From: Mya arenaria
Taxonomy: Eukaryota; Mollusca; Bivalvia; Myida; Myidae
Assembly: GCF_026914265.1 (NCBI RefSeq)
Contig: NC_069122.1
Coordinates: 40,878,125-40,942,124 of the forward strand
Reading direction: 5' to 3'
Length of the DNA stretch: 64,000 bases
How positions within the stretch are numbered: the first letter of the stretch is position 1; each line of letters starts with the position of its first letter. The position numbers were made by a program, and so were the translations under genes. Below are positions 46,589 to 57,950 of the stretch, piece by piece. A model generated the notes under the pieces. That model did not search any database, was not told the DNA's origin, and saw nothing but the letters and a program-made list of their open reading frames with translations.

Positions 46589-46695
46589 CTATACACCATG
46601 ATCGGCAGTCAACCGGAAGTGAGTCCTTCAAGCAGTCACCCCGGATGTTGTCACACGGTCGACAGTGCCGTTCTCCATCGTCACAGAACTCGTCA
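46589..46695 (-). CDS. CCP receptor gene 1: cysteine-rich module exon
   Basis: A 107-base exon between tttatag and atag|gttggt. It encodes DEFCDDGERHCRPCDNIRGD then CLKDSLPVDCRSWCI. Cysteine spacing is C-x6-C-x2-C-x6-C-x8-C-x3-C. The Cx2C...Cx3C pattern is reminiscent of short TNF-receptor-type modules (BAFFR/TACI), but that is a weak analogy; it could be a novel mollusc module. The frame runs correctly into the CCP 1 exon (G + TC gives Val). Confidence 0.8.
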
Positions 46696-46879
46696 CTATA
46701 AACAGAATATAGTAAAACTGGTGGTGTTTTTGTGGATAGTTGTCAACAACAACAACAACAACAACAATTACAACAACAGGGCGTGTCGCTTAATTGGCAA
46801 ACGGTGGTTTCAATAAATGTATCACTTACCAAAACATAAATATATTTTTCTGGTTATCATCAGATCTCTGTGACATTCA

Positions 46880-47204
46880 TGCACCAGTCAATTTTGACCA
46901 CTCCCCCCCCCCCTCCCCCCAGGTCCGGGGGTATGCCGGGGATAGCCGGGGAAATGGGCCGTGTTTGTACTTTCCAGGTGGCCCCGCAGTGCCGGGTGAA
47001 TGCGGTGGTTAGGTCTTCGCGCCAAAAAATAGCGGGGAGCGGTCCTTACCTATGGTCCCTTTGGTGCGGGGGGCATTTTGCGGGAATTTTACCAGCATTT
47101 CTCCACCCCAGGGCGGGGATTTTACCCGGGCTTTCGGGACCGAAAGTCCAAGACCCCGCTATTCCTCGGACATGGAGAGGGCGTGGTTACCATTGACTGG
47201 TGCA
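46880..47204 (-). mobile_element. GC-rich inverted-repeat element ('tgcaccagtcaat'), copy 1
   Basis: Ends 'tgcaccagtcaattttgacc' and inverse 'ggttaccattgactggtgca'; interior is GC-rich with 'aggtccgggggtatgccggg'. The same element sits at the same place relative to the signal exon in gene 2 (62551-62870), so it was inserted before the gene duplication. A truncated copy is at 57335-57460. Confidence 0.85.
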
Positions 47205-47245
47205 TTTACTCAATGTCTAAAATTTTATACTAGTATTACACTCAC

Positions 47246-47354
47246 CTGCTACAAATATCTACATGACAGATGGTTCTGGTGGATTCAGAACTGACCACCG
47301 ACACCAGCACGACCCACAGACACCATGGCGCCAGAAAGAGTTTCGCAGATCGAC
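47246..47354 (-). CDS. CCP receptor gene 1: signal peptide exon
   Basis: The acceptor is tttctaaag and the donor gcag|gtgagt. The phase-1 frame reads (S)RSAKLFLAPWCLWVVLVSVV then SSESTRTICHVDICS: a basic n-region, a hydrophobic core and a small-residue cleavage region, i.e. a typical signal peptide, followed by two cysteines. The exon needs one base from an upstream exon, so the ATG is not in it. The homologous exon in gene 2 (62912-63020) has the same length and frame. Too short and spliced to appear as an ORF. Confidence 0.75.
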
Positions 47355-47539
47355 CTTTAGAAATAAATAACTTACAATCGTTGTGGGATTTATACAGCTG
47401 TCAATGAAAATACATACAACTTTTACTATCAGTTTTTTTTATACAGACATTTAAAAATATCTAGAGATGCACAGCAATCAGTATGATCAGTCGACTTGAC
47501 GTGTAAGTTAATTATCTACGGGGATACGGGGAAGGATAT

Positions 47540-47540
<1 letters not shown>

Positions 47541-47603
<63 letters not shown>

Positions 47604-47692
47604 CGACGCCACCACCACCACCGCCACCACCAACAACAATAACACCAACAACAACGACAACAACAGCACCACCAACAACAACATCAACATAA
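47541..47692 (+). repeat. (AAC/ACC)n microsatellite, gene 1 copy
   Basis: caa units pass into cca/caa mixtures, flanked left by 'ggaaggatata' and right by 'ataaaaataaacataaaatt', the same flanks as the longer copy at 63258-63612. Confidence 0.93.
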
Positions 47693-48143
47693 AAATAAAC
47701 ATAAAATTACCAAAATGGAATTAAAACAAGAGATAAATATTGTTCAATGAAGGGTCGTAATTGAAAAGCGGAATGATCAACTCCAAGTACTCAACTACTG
47801 TCGTTATAAATAGCTTAGATAAGATCAGCTGAGCTTATTATGGATCATGTTTTATATGATATGCACATTAGCAATAAAGAAGCCAGATAGGTTGTCATGC
47901 ACTTGCTGTGCAAGCAAAAATAACAAAAGCTCAGTGGACCGAATTTCAATTTACACGTCATTGAATAAATACCCCCAGTAAAAAGACATCTAAAATTGGG
48001 ATCTTAACAGCTTAAAAAAACAACACGTAATCTTACATATTCTGCAATTCCTGCATATGTAAAATTATTAATAAAAAACCCCCTTTAATGTGACCATTTA
48101 ACATCAACTAAGAATTCGTCCACTACAAAATCTATTTAAATTA

Positions 48144-48320
48144 CAGTTGAACCCCGTTGGCTCGAAATCGCTTGGCTCAAATTCACCGTTGGCTCGAAAT
48201 GGATGTTAAGGACCGATTACTTTATACTGAAGGTAAGCACTCCCGCTTGGCTCGATTTTTTTTCGAGGTTTGAGGTATTTTTGCCGGTCCCTGTGTGTTC
48301 GAGCCAGCGGGGTTAGACTG
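48144..48320 (+). mobile_element. TA-flanked MITE, family 'cagtcgaacc', copy D
   Basis: Ends cagttgaaccccgttggctc and cagcggggttagactg, with TA on both sides. If the ATG exon at 48.5 kb is right, it lies in the first intron of gene 1. Confidence 0.85.
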
Positions 48321-48496
48321 TATAGTAAAGGTAGTTTCCGGCCAAACTGACAGATTAATTTTAGAGTAACATTATTTTATATACACGGAAAAACGTTATA
48401 AAATATTGTGATAGCACGCGAGTTATGAATGTAGTCGTAATCTAATTCTTCATGTACTAATTAAATGGCTAGCCGATTTAACGTAAAATAACTTAC

Positions 48497-48500
48497 TCAT
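48497..48500 (-). CDS. CCP receptor gene 1: candidate start codon exon (ATG A|GTAAGT)
   Basis: On the minus strand an ATG at 48500-48498 is followed by A and a perfect donor GTAAGT. Joining ATGA to the signal exon gives MSRSAKLFLAPW, an ideal signal peptide start, and the whole gene then sums to 2328 bases (775 codons plus stop). Against it: a TATA-like TTATAAAC lies only about 13 bases upstream, which would place transcription start downstream of this ATG. Both cannot be right in the simplest form. Confidence 0.4.
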
Positions 48501-48504
48501 TCCG

Positions 48505-48660
48505 TATAGATGTTTATAAGTCCGCCACACACAAACTTGTAGATTATTCTAGATAGGTCTCAGTCCGTCGCGCAAGAGAAGAATGCTCTCGAATGATCTA
48601 GAAAATGAAATTTTGACACACAAAGAAAAATGTTTCTAGAATGCTCTAGATGATGAAATT
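48505..48660 (-). promoter_or_regulatory. Candidate promoter with heat-shock-element-like arrays
   Basis: Around 48575-48604, 5-bp units aGAAt-gcTCt-cGAAt-gaTCt-aGAAa alternate like nGAAn/nTTCn heat-shock elements. A second cluster is tTTCt-aGAAt-gcTCt-aGAtg around 48632-48653, and a shorter one (aTTCtaGATa) lies near 48547. A TATA-like TATAAA on the minus strand is at 48518-48513, so HSE-like sites would lie 30-140 bases upstream of it. Position fits the upstream end of receptor gene 1. Inference only. Confidence 0.4.
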
Positions 48661-48969
48661 TTGTCACATTTGGGTTTCCAACTTAGAATGAGCCCAATAT
48701 TTCATCACCTGGCGGGGAACCCAAGTATGACGTTGTGTCTGCCAGTATAAGTGTAAAACGTATTTAAAGCTGATATCATTACATGAAAAATAATAAGCAA
48801 TTTGTAAATCAGGAATGAAATGAATGGATCACTGTGGCGCGCCACGACTTTCCCATCTTTAGACATCTTATGCTATGACAGTGTTGGAACCAGGATTCGA
48901 CGTTAAAGGGGGGGGGGTGGTGGAAGGGGATGTTGGTTAGGGGGTTAAGGGTACTCTCCTCGAATGCCT

Positions 48970-50290
48970 TGTATGTCGTTATTGTCGTGGATGTCGTAAA
49001 TGTCGCGGATGTCGTGACTATAGTAACTGTCGCGGATGCCGTGACTAAAGTAAATGTCGCGGATGTCGTGACTATAGTAAATGTCGCGGATGTCGTAAAT
49101 ATCGCGGATGTCGTGACTATAGTAAATGTCGCGGATGTCGTGACTATAGTAAATGTCGCGGATGTCGTGACTTTAGTAAATGTCGCAGATGTCGTAAATG
49201 TCGCGGATGTCGTGACAATAGTAATTGCCGCGGATGTCGTAAATGTCGCGGATGTCGTGACTATAGTAAATGTCGTGGATGTCGTGACTATAGTAAAAGT
49301 CGCGGATGTCGTGACTATAGTAAATGTCGCGGATGTCGTAAATGTCGCGGATGTCGTGACAATAGTAACTATCGCGGATGTCGTGACTATAGTAAATGTC
49401 GCGAATGTCGTGACTAAAGTAAATGTCGCGGATGTCGTGACTATAGTAAATGTCGCGGATGTCGTACTTGTCGCGGATGTCGTGACTATAGTAAATGTCG
49501 CGACTAAAGTAAATGTCGCGGATGTCGTGACTAAAGTAAATGTCGCGGATGTCGTGACTAAAGTAAATGTCGCGGATGTCGTGACTAAAGTAAATGTCGC
49601 AGATGTCGTGATTAAAGTAAATGTCGCGGATGTCGTACTTGTCGCGGATGTCGTGACTATAGTAACTGTCGCGGATGTCGTGACTATAGTAAATGTCGCG
49701 GATGTCGTGACTAAAGTAAATGTCGCGGATGTCGTGACTATAGTCATTTTCGCGGATGTCGTGACTATAGTAAATGTCGCGGATGTCGTGACTATAGTAA
49801 ATGTCGCGGATGTCGTGTCTATAGTAAATGTCGCGGATGTCGTGACTATAGTAAATGTCGCGGATGTCGTGACTATAGTAAATGTCGCGGATGTCGTGAC
49901 TATAGTAAATGTCGCGGATGTCGTGACAATAGTAAATGTCGCGGATGTCGTGACAATAGTAAATGTCGCGGATGTCGTGACTAAAGTAAATGTCGCGGAT
50001 GTCGTGACAATAGTAAATGTCGCGGATGTCGTGACAATAGTAAATGTCGCGGGTGTCGTGACTATAGTAAATGTCGCGGATGTCGTGACTATATTAAATG
50101 TCGCGGATGTCGTGACTATAGTAAATGTCTCGACTATTGTGAATGTTTTGAATATTTTGAATGTCGCGAATGTTGTTAATGTCGCAAATGTCGTGAATGT
50201 TGTCAATGTCGGTTTTGTTGTGAATGTATCAAATGTCGTAAATATTGGGACCATTGTACACGTTGCGAATATCGTGAATGTTCCAAATGT
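48970..50290 (+). repeat. 27-bp CpG-rich minisatellite ('gtaaatgtcgcggatgtcgt')
   Basis: The unit is gtaaatgtcgcggatgtcgt plus gactata (27 bp), about 40 full copies. Shorter 18-bp and 9-bp units (gatgtcgta, acttgtcgcg) are interspersed, with a degenerate 'gaatgttttgaatattt' tail from about 50130. Being a multiple of three it gives open frames of 457 (+, VNVADVVTI) and 532 (-, TIVTTSATF) codons, which are repeat by-products. Confidence 0.93.
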
Positions 50291-50306
50291 TATGAACGGA
50301 TAATTT

Positions 50307-50800
50307 ATTTCTGTCGGCTTGAAAAGAATTACTCTGTTAGTAAATGCATTCCTTTTATTGAGAAGGAAGATGTTTGTTTTGTATACGAGCAAAATGAGAT
50401 TTTTCAAGAAACATCCTTGTTTTATGAAAAAGTATACTCCATGAGAATTTCAAAAGTTGTATATAATATTGAATATGCCTTGAATGAATTTTCTGTTCCT
50501 AAACTGTCAATTGATCAGGCACAGTCTTTAGAAGGTCTTATAACATTTGAAGAAGCCTCTTTTTCCCTAAAAATATGAAAAATGATAAAAGCCCGGGTAC
50601 GGATGGATTCACTGCAAATTCTTTTAATGCCTTTTTGGTCTCGTATTAGATATTTTGTGGTTAGAGCTGTAAATTTTGCTTAGAAAAATGGATCAATGTC
50701 TATTGCACAAAACAAGGTATCATTACATGTATACAAAAAAAAAAAGATAAACCAAGGAAGTTTCTTAAAAACCTTAGACCTATTACCTTGCTCAATACTG
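50307..50800 (+). pseudogene. Broken LINE (non-LTR retrotransposon) reverse-transcriptase fragment
   Basis: The + frame from 50307 reads CRLEKNYSVSKCIPFIEKED, then LEGLITFEEASFSLKI and a stop near 50577. One frame over it continues MKNDKSPGTDGFTANSF, the conserved 'NxKSPGxDGF' start of LINE reverse transcriptases. Further on, DKPRKFLKNLRPITLLN (around 50740-50795) is the conserved 'RPI(S/T)LLN' motif. Stops and frame changes separate the pieces; the catalytic YADD part is absent. An L1/Tx1-type source is likely. It starts within a few bases of the end of the 27-bp array. Confidence 0.88.
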
Positions 50801-52149
50801 TAAGCACCCGAGGTCGGTCCAATATAAATGTCAGGGATGCCGTTCGGTGTTCGGGTGTTTGACAATTTGATATACAGGCTTATACGCCCCAGGTCTAGAC
50901 TTCGTTTCTCTAATAATGAAGTTGGTATTGATATTGATAGTGATGGGCGTCTAGACCCTATGTACAAACCGTGATTAAGCTCCGAGCTTAATACTAGTTA
51001 CCTTCGGTAGGGTAACAAATATTGTGACTCAATTTACATGTAGCCTATAGAAATATAAATAAATCTGACGCGAGAGGAACTGTAATGTTTATTTACTCGT
51101 TTATGTATATTTCAACATTCCTAAATACGATGCATACATGACATGCGCGCGCACCAGCTGCGACCAGTTGCTTGCTTTTAAAGTTTATGTTTAATAATGT
51201 TTATTATTAATATCAAGAAGACAAATAATTTACTTGATATATATTTACTGTCATTAATAACTAATGCTTAATAAATACTTTTAATGACCTTTCGGAATAC
51301 GGATGCCAGCAAAAAGATTGGTTAAAGAAATAAAGTTCATTATTACGGTTTTGTAGATTCAAAATGTCGCGGTCATTGAACTTAGCAACTTGTACAGAGA
51401 CTGATGCGCTCTCACTTATATACTGGTTGGATGCTGGCAAGTATGCTGGCGTGCTGGTCACCAATCAAAAGCCTACTTTCAGAATCCAGCAACACTGGAA
51501 GAACTGAATGTGTGCTTTGGTCAGCGACAGCATTCCTAAAAATGGAGCAACAGACTAGTGAAAGTGATAAAACAAAATATTGCAAGTAGCGAGCTTATTT
51601 CAGATAATACCAGGCGCATTTACAACAATAATTCACAGGCTATAATAACGTTTATGGAAATACAGATATCGAGAGTGCCGGACTTCCAACAGCATTGAGA
51701 TTACAAGTAGTACGAAACAGGATCAACAATATCAGAAATATACTGCGTAAAAAAATCAAATAAAGTATGTCTATATTTTAACAGAGACATAAACTAATAA
51801 TTAATGACAGTTTAACATTTCATTTAACTCTGGTCAGTAAAACAACATTAATATTCATCTACTGAAATCAGTGCGCTGTAACCAGCAGTTAAAATGGCGG
51901 AAGCTTTCAAAATAATAGACTTTCGCCAGCATTGCTGGCGATTGAAATTCTGGCTTAGTGATACAATTTATGCAATGAATAATATACCAGTTTAGTAACG
52001 AGAAGTGTGTTCTACAGTTTACATATGGAAAAGTGCAGTGAAAAGTAATATACAATGAAAGTATAAAGCCACTGATTATATAAGTGTATGATTTCGGACA
52101 ACATTATTCGGATATCTGGCTAAAACAATATATAATATATTAAATTGAA
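50801..52149. other. Intergenic DNA without a supported gene
   Basis: AT-rich DNA between the LINE relic and the duplicated flank. A short inverted 'gtctagac' pair occurs near 50895 and 50950. Nothing else is recognised. Confidence 0.4.
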
Positions 52150-52440
52150 GCGAGCCATTGAAGGACACAAGAATAAAGTAAATACAGATCTAGTTCATGG
52201 TTTTATTTTTTTATTAGTAACTTTGAAAGAAAACATAACAATGGTGGGCATTAAATCAGTTATAAATAATAACATCATCTTATTTGATCCCACATTAAAA
52301 AAGTCATGTGCATAAAATCAGTGATAAATAATTACAGAAACAACCTTGACCCCACTGTAAGAACAAAAAGAATAACACAACACGAAATGAAAAAAAAAAC
52401 AGTTGTAGATATTTCGATGAGGCTAAGACATCGCTCGGTC
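52150..52440 (-). other. Duplicated 3' flank segment of receptor gene 2
   Basis: Diverged copy of 38240-38460 ('aggacacaagaa', 'tacagatctagtt', 'atttcgatgaggctaagaca'). It marks the far edge of the tandem duplication. Confidence 0.65.
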
Positions 52441-52867
52441 TGCTCAAGTATAAAACTAGGTCCTTTCTCTTATAAACACAGAAAATCATCGGGACCTAAT
52501 CTTGAATATAGGAGCATAATTTGAACACTCTTAGGTGAGGACAATTAGACAATGTTTCAAACCAAATATCTAAGCTTGATATTTATTTTCCAAACATATT
52601 CATTTTAATGCTGTAGCTTTGAAAAGTTGATGAAAAGGTAACCCGGCAATATTATCGTTAATGTTTATTTGCAGAACTACATCATGGTCAAAATTTCATT
52701 CCAGTTGCATAACAAATACGCCAAAAGGACGCAATCAAGATAACCGAAGCATAACATTAACAGATGTTTTCAAAACAGTACGCATGGTTTAAAGTTCAAT
52801 GTTGTACTCGTAGGGCTTAGCTGAAGCAACTGTGCACAAGATGATCAATTTGCAAGAATTTTTTTTG

Positions 52868-53198
52868 TCGAAAACTGACATAAACTTGGTGTTAATGTGT
52901 ACAATGCATTGAATCGTACTAACTGAAGTAACACATAGTTTACAATTTATTTTAGCTAAGCAGTTATTTCGTATTTTAAAAATATTACTGGGTATGTCTA
53001 CCTAGGTATATAGCTTAAATATACCACCCATTTGGAGTAAGCCTTCGTAGCACAGTGGATACAACACTGCTATTTGTTTTACATTTTGGTCCTTTCTCTA
53101 TAATTATGATTTAAAGCTTAACACATTCTATTAAATAATTGTCCTGAGTTGCGCAACAGGAAAAACATTTTTTGGTGCCAATCTGGTGTACAGTCCCT
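52868..53198 (+). mobile_element. TTAA transposon with tRNA-like insert, truncated copy
   Basis: Follows 30830-31245 in order ('cgaaaactgacataaactt', 'acacatagttta', 'tactgggtatgtctacc', a decayed tRNA-like 'cgtagcacagtggatacaac', 'ggtgccaatctgg', 'gtacagtccct' then TTAA). The left end is missing and the tRNA-like part has lost its B box. Confidence 0.8.
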
Positions 53199-53202
53199 TT
53201 AA

Positions 53203-55787
53203 AGTAACCCGAGAACAACAATGATGAATTGTTTTCCAAACATAGCAACATTTTATTGCAGAGGCAACAAAATAAAGAAGTAAGTGAAAATGTCACAATC
53301 ATGGTTAGCCAAACACAACATTTATAATTATTTTTAAAGCAGTACACTTTGTCCAATCTGTAAACATATAAGTTAGCCTTTGTCGAGCTTACTATCATAT
53401 TTGCTTGACAAGTTGTATAATACAGTCTATTATATGATGACGAGTCTTTGTATCTTTTTATCAAAATATTCTTTAAGTAAAGACAACAAAAACAACCAAC
53501 CTGTTTTACTTCTCTAGTAAAAAACAGGATACAATAAAAGTGATGCTATTCTCTGCACTAAATGTATGCATTGCAAAAATGTTGTATTAGGAAAAATTTC
53601 AAACCAAAGAATCATGCGATCATTCTCATACTGTTTGTAAGAAGAATACATATAAAGGTGATATCAAGTACAGTAGAAGGAATAACAACAAAAAACTAAA
53701 CTCTTTCTTTTTAATTGTGACATCATAATGGTCACCAGTTAGATGAAGTCATAGATTACTGTGTTCATTACGTCATTTCCTATTTAAACCAATATAGTAC
53801 CCCATTCAGTACCCAACGTGATTGAAAGTTTTTATCAGGAGATAAGATAAATATCACATTTTCTTCTTAAGAATTGGTTGGAAATTTAATTTTACCTTTT
53901 TTCATCACAATGAATACAAAATGACAAATTGTCATTTGAAAAAACTATTCTTGCCAATGATTTTTTAAAAACATGTGGAAGGATACTATAAGTTCCATGG
54001 TCAGTAGGTAACCCTATATGGGATATTCAATGTAAAGGAAACCATATTGCGGTGGAGTGAAGCTCGAACCTAAATATGGATCCTTGCCCCCACATATATC
54101 CAATACTATGTCCCTTACTAACCCTGTAATGTAAGTATAACGTTGACAACCTGTTACCCTGTTTAAATGTTTTATTTATTCATTGAAATATTCATCAAAT
54201 CCGAATGAAGATGCCATTTTGGTGTAATATAAGTTTGGAATATGGGAAAATGTGGTGTCTGACCGCGTGACCTGTCCTTGACCAACAGCGGTGTTGCATA
54301 AATATTTGAGTCGCGATATTTTTTTCGACCAATAGAAATAGACCAATGTTATATTGATATCCCCATGTGTATTTAGGAGAAAAAAAATGTGATGGCTGTA
54401 TTTAACTGGATATAAAGTATACAAGTAAATAAAAAACACGAAAAAAATTCTTTATGACAAATCATTATTAAGAATGGGTGGAGTGATTGCTGATAATGAG
54501 CCCTTCTTAATCATTAAGCTAGTTACTTTAGGTCATTTAATTGACTTAGAATACAACCTCATTGTCTAATTCATTGTCAACGTAAAATCTTATGCAGGGA
54601 TTGTGCATCAGGTGAGTGACAGTAGGCTGAGGAATGAAATTGTTAATGATTAAGGATAGCATTCATTTATGCCTATCTGAAATTTCATTTGCTTAATTGT
54701 AGGTTTATTCTATTTTTGTTGTTAAAGCTGCACTCTCACAGATTGAAAGTATTAACAACTTCTTTATTTTTTGTCTTGGAACGAGCCATTTTCTTGCGAA
54801 AAACCATGGAAACCAGTAATATAAGACTGCTGACAAAAGATCAGATCATAGATTCTTATACTTAAGTTCAAAAATTGATGTTTTATGCATTTTTTTCTTT
54901 AACCGTTAGCATCAGTTTAAGCCATTAAACAACAATTTTTGAACGTAAATATGAAAATCTAAGATCTGATATTTTGTCAGATATCTTATAGCATTGGTTT
55001 GCACATATTTACGCAATAATTCGCTCTTTCAAAAACAAAAAAATAAAAGAAGCTGTTAAAATAGTCAATCTGTGAGAGTGCAGCTATAAGGGCTCATTAT
55101 TTCTTAGTCTTAACAAATTGATGTTCAAATTTAGATTCTTCTTATCCATACACATCTATTAAAACAAGTTTTTTTAAAAATAGGGTGTTTTGAAAATATC
55201 AAAATTGAATTAAGGAAAAGAATTTCATATTTGTCAGGTTTGAACAGACATTTCCAAATGCTTTATCCTTTGGAACAGGCCATGCAGTAACTAAGAAATA
55301 TGTCATGTCCAAGATATACGCATTACCACAAAATTAACCATGCACAATTTTGATCACAATTCACACACTGTGCAAGCATGTCAAAACATGGCCATGTTAA
55401 AATTGCAAAATTTTCTTCTGATTGAAAAAAAATCACAGGCTGTCAGACTGAATTACTGACACTCCTTTTCTATAATAGTTTATGCTGTCTTCAGAAATAA
55501 ATTGAAATAACGAATAATGTAACATTCTGCCAAAGGAGGAAGTGCATTCATAGTATGTGGATATCCTGGATTAAATATGCAAATTAACATACCAGGTCTC
55601 TGTTTGGAGGGAAAATATATGTATATAAAAGAGTTATGCATGATTTTCTCTGAAGGGATCTGTTGGCCTTGAACATTTCAGTAATATGGCTTGTTTTTAT
55701 TGATCTTTTTAATTAAGACATACATGTTTCATGCTTGATAGGCATACCAATGAGAATAATTTGCCCAAAATTGCAACAGAACAATTT
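53203..55787. other. Intergenic DNA without a supported gene
   Basis: AT-rich DNA with one family-1 MITE (54726-55085). Small open frames (for example 117 codons at 53111-53464 minus) have no recognisable content. Confidence 0.4.
54726..55085 (+). mobile_element. TTAA foldback MITE, family 1, copy 5
   Basis: It begins agctgcactctcacagatt after TTAA and ends gtgagagtgcagct before a degraded ATAA. Interior inverted repeats are as in the other copies. Confidence 0.85.
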
Positions 55788-56183
55788 CAGGGGCGTAGCC
55801 AGCGTTACGCACTGACGCACATGCATAACATCAATTTGAAAAATGAAAAAAATGGCCAAACATGGAATCAAAGTCGAGGGCTAAGCTATGTTTTGACATA
55901 AGAATAAAACCTTAAAGGGAAGATCAGCTATAGAAAGCATTGTTTCTTTGTGCTAGATAGCTAACAGAGCCTTAAAAATCACTTGGTAACTACAGTCATC
56001 GGCCTCGAACCTATAAATTCCGACAAATACAAATCAATGCTAAACATGTTAGTTCCATGTTCCATTTTTCCGTGGGGAGCAGCCCCCCCCCCCCCCTTTA
56101 ACCTCCTGATGATACAGGGATTCCCCATCCCATAGCCTCTTACATTTGTGCGTAACATTCAGTACAGCCTGCTTACGCCCTTG
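55788..56183 (+). mobile_element. hAT-like MITE ('caggggcgtagccag')
   Basis: Ends caggggcgtagccagcgtta and inverse gcctgcttacgcccttg. The CAGGGGCG-type terminal repeat is typical of hAT elements. A clean 8-bp target duplication is not visible. No transposase frame. Confidence 0.6.
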
Positions 56184-56365
56184 AATTTAATTAATTGCCA
56201 AAAAATGTCAAAATCCTGTCTACATTCTAGTATTTTGGTTAATTTTTTTCATTGAATAAGACCTTTTTGGGCTATTTAAACACTGTAAATATCCGCAAAG
56301 CTACATACATGTATACAATATTGATATCCCCAGCATGCACAATTAAGTTATTCATTATCTTTTAC

Positions 56366-56775
56366 CATTGTTAATTTTAACATACATGAAAATACTGTAA
56401 TTTACACTTGCTCGAAAAATGTGTAGTCCATGATAGAGAATAATAAGTGTCATATTTCAAATCTAGGCATTTAAGGCTCACCAGGGGGCTTAGCACTGTC
56501 CAGATAATACAGCCGGGCTAGCTCCGTGTCCTAATGCCAGGATCATTTATAGCAACTTTATCGTTATGCATTATATTTTTCAATTGTTAATTTTAACATA
56601 CAAGAAAATACTGTAATTTACACTTACCTGAAAAATGTGTAGTCAATGATAGAGAATAATAAGTGGCAGATTTCAAATCATGGCATTTAAGGCTCACCAG
56701 GGGCTTAGCACCGTCCAGATAATACAGCCAGGCTAGCTCCGTGTCCTAATGCCAGGATCATTTAAAGTAACTTTA
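56366..56775 (+). repeat. 216-bp tandem duplication
   Basis: 'aaaatactgtaatttacact' recurs 216 bases apart (56389 and 56605), followed in both by 'gataatacagcc(g/a)ggctagc' and 'ctaatgccaggatcattta'. About 90 percent alike by eye. Confidence 0.9.
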
Positions 56776-57334
56776 TCTTGTTGAAAAGTTTCATACTTGA
56801 CTAGTCCAAATAAACAACAACTTCAGAGTCTTTGACAAGTTTTGTTTTGGCGATTCTCCATGTCCACGTCCAACTTTTTCTCCTAGCCAAGAATGACATT
56901 TCAAGCACTAAGTTTAGTTAGTTCAAATAATTGTACATTGAATGATTTTTTACCATTTTTGATATGGCACGTCACGTAGTGAACACTAGTACTAGTGAAC
57001 ACGTCTATAATTTTCGACTTGATGTATATTGAGATTCAAGATGACGCGCATCAGCTAGATAGTTCCAAAATGGCAATGCTATGCTGACAGAAGCTGATCA
57101 GAATAAGTGTTTAATAAAACACTTGTGTAATTATACACACTTGTGTGATTAAACAATGATATTGGCTCAAGATAAATTATGTGAAACTTTTGTGTTTCTA
57201 TTTTGCAATGCAGTGTTTAATATTGAAGTGTTACAGTTGAAAAAAATATTTTACAATGGTATGAATCAGATCAACATGGCATAAAGGGAACCAGGGAACC
57301 TAGGTAAGGCCAATTACCCGCTATATTTAAAGCA

Positions 57335-57460
57335 GACAAAACCACCGCATTCACCCGGCAATGCGGGGCCACCTGAAAAGCAAACACATGACCCATTTCA
57401 CCGGCTATTCCCTGTATATCCCCGGACCTGGGGTGGCTGTGGTTACAATTGACTGGTGCA
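57335..57460 (-). mobile_element. GC-rich inverted-repeat element, deleted copy 3
   Basis: It contains 'ccaccgcattcacccggca', 'ctgaaaagcaaacac', 'ccccggacctgggg' and the right end 'ttgactggtgca'. Only about 126 bases of the 325 remain. Confidence 0.7.
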
Positions 57461-57842
57461 TTAATATCACAATTTTAAAGAAATACCCTACTGTACTGTA
57501 TTGTCTGCAATATATGTTTTATGTAGTCCAAATAATTGTACGTTGACGATTTTTTTTTAGATTTTTGATATGGCAAATCCTTCACCTACAAATTGTTTAG
57601 TATCATAAGTGGGTAGTTGTTCCGATCAGGATTCCGGGTATATAAGCATATAACGTCTATAGAATATCATAAAAACAAGAAATATTACCAGATAATGTTA
57701 TTTTATATTAGTTCCGTACACAAAAAATAAATATCCAACTTATAATTATGAGTTTGATGGCTTTTCTTCATTTCATTATGTCAAAACATAACGATATATA
57801 AATGAAGGGCACCTGTAAGGCTTTAGGGCACAGTTTTAAATC

Positions 57843-57950
57843 GCTCGGAACATTTCGGCCATGGCCGAGTTGTTACGATTGTATTAACAAGGTCTATCTC
57901 GAAGCTTTGTCGGAGGAGGCCGAGTTATTACGATTGTATCGAGTTGTTCC
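57843..57950 (+). repeat. 'ggccgagttgttacga' dispersed repeat, copy 3
   Basis: Contains 'cggaacatttcggccatggc', 'cgagttgttacgattg' and a second 'gaggccgagttattacgatt'. Same family as 12768-12846. Confidence 0.65.

Noticed and set aside
48809..50407. 532-codon minus-strand and 457-codon plus-strand frames as genes
   Set aside because: Both are translations of the 27-bp array, open on both strands at once; the ends run into unrelated DNA.
53111..53464. 117-codon minus-strand frame
   Set aside because: Overlaps the truncated TTAA element, with no motif and a composition like its AT-rich surroundings.
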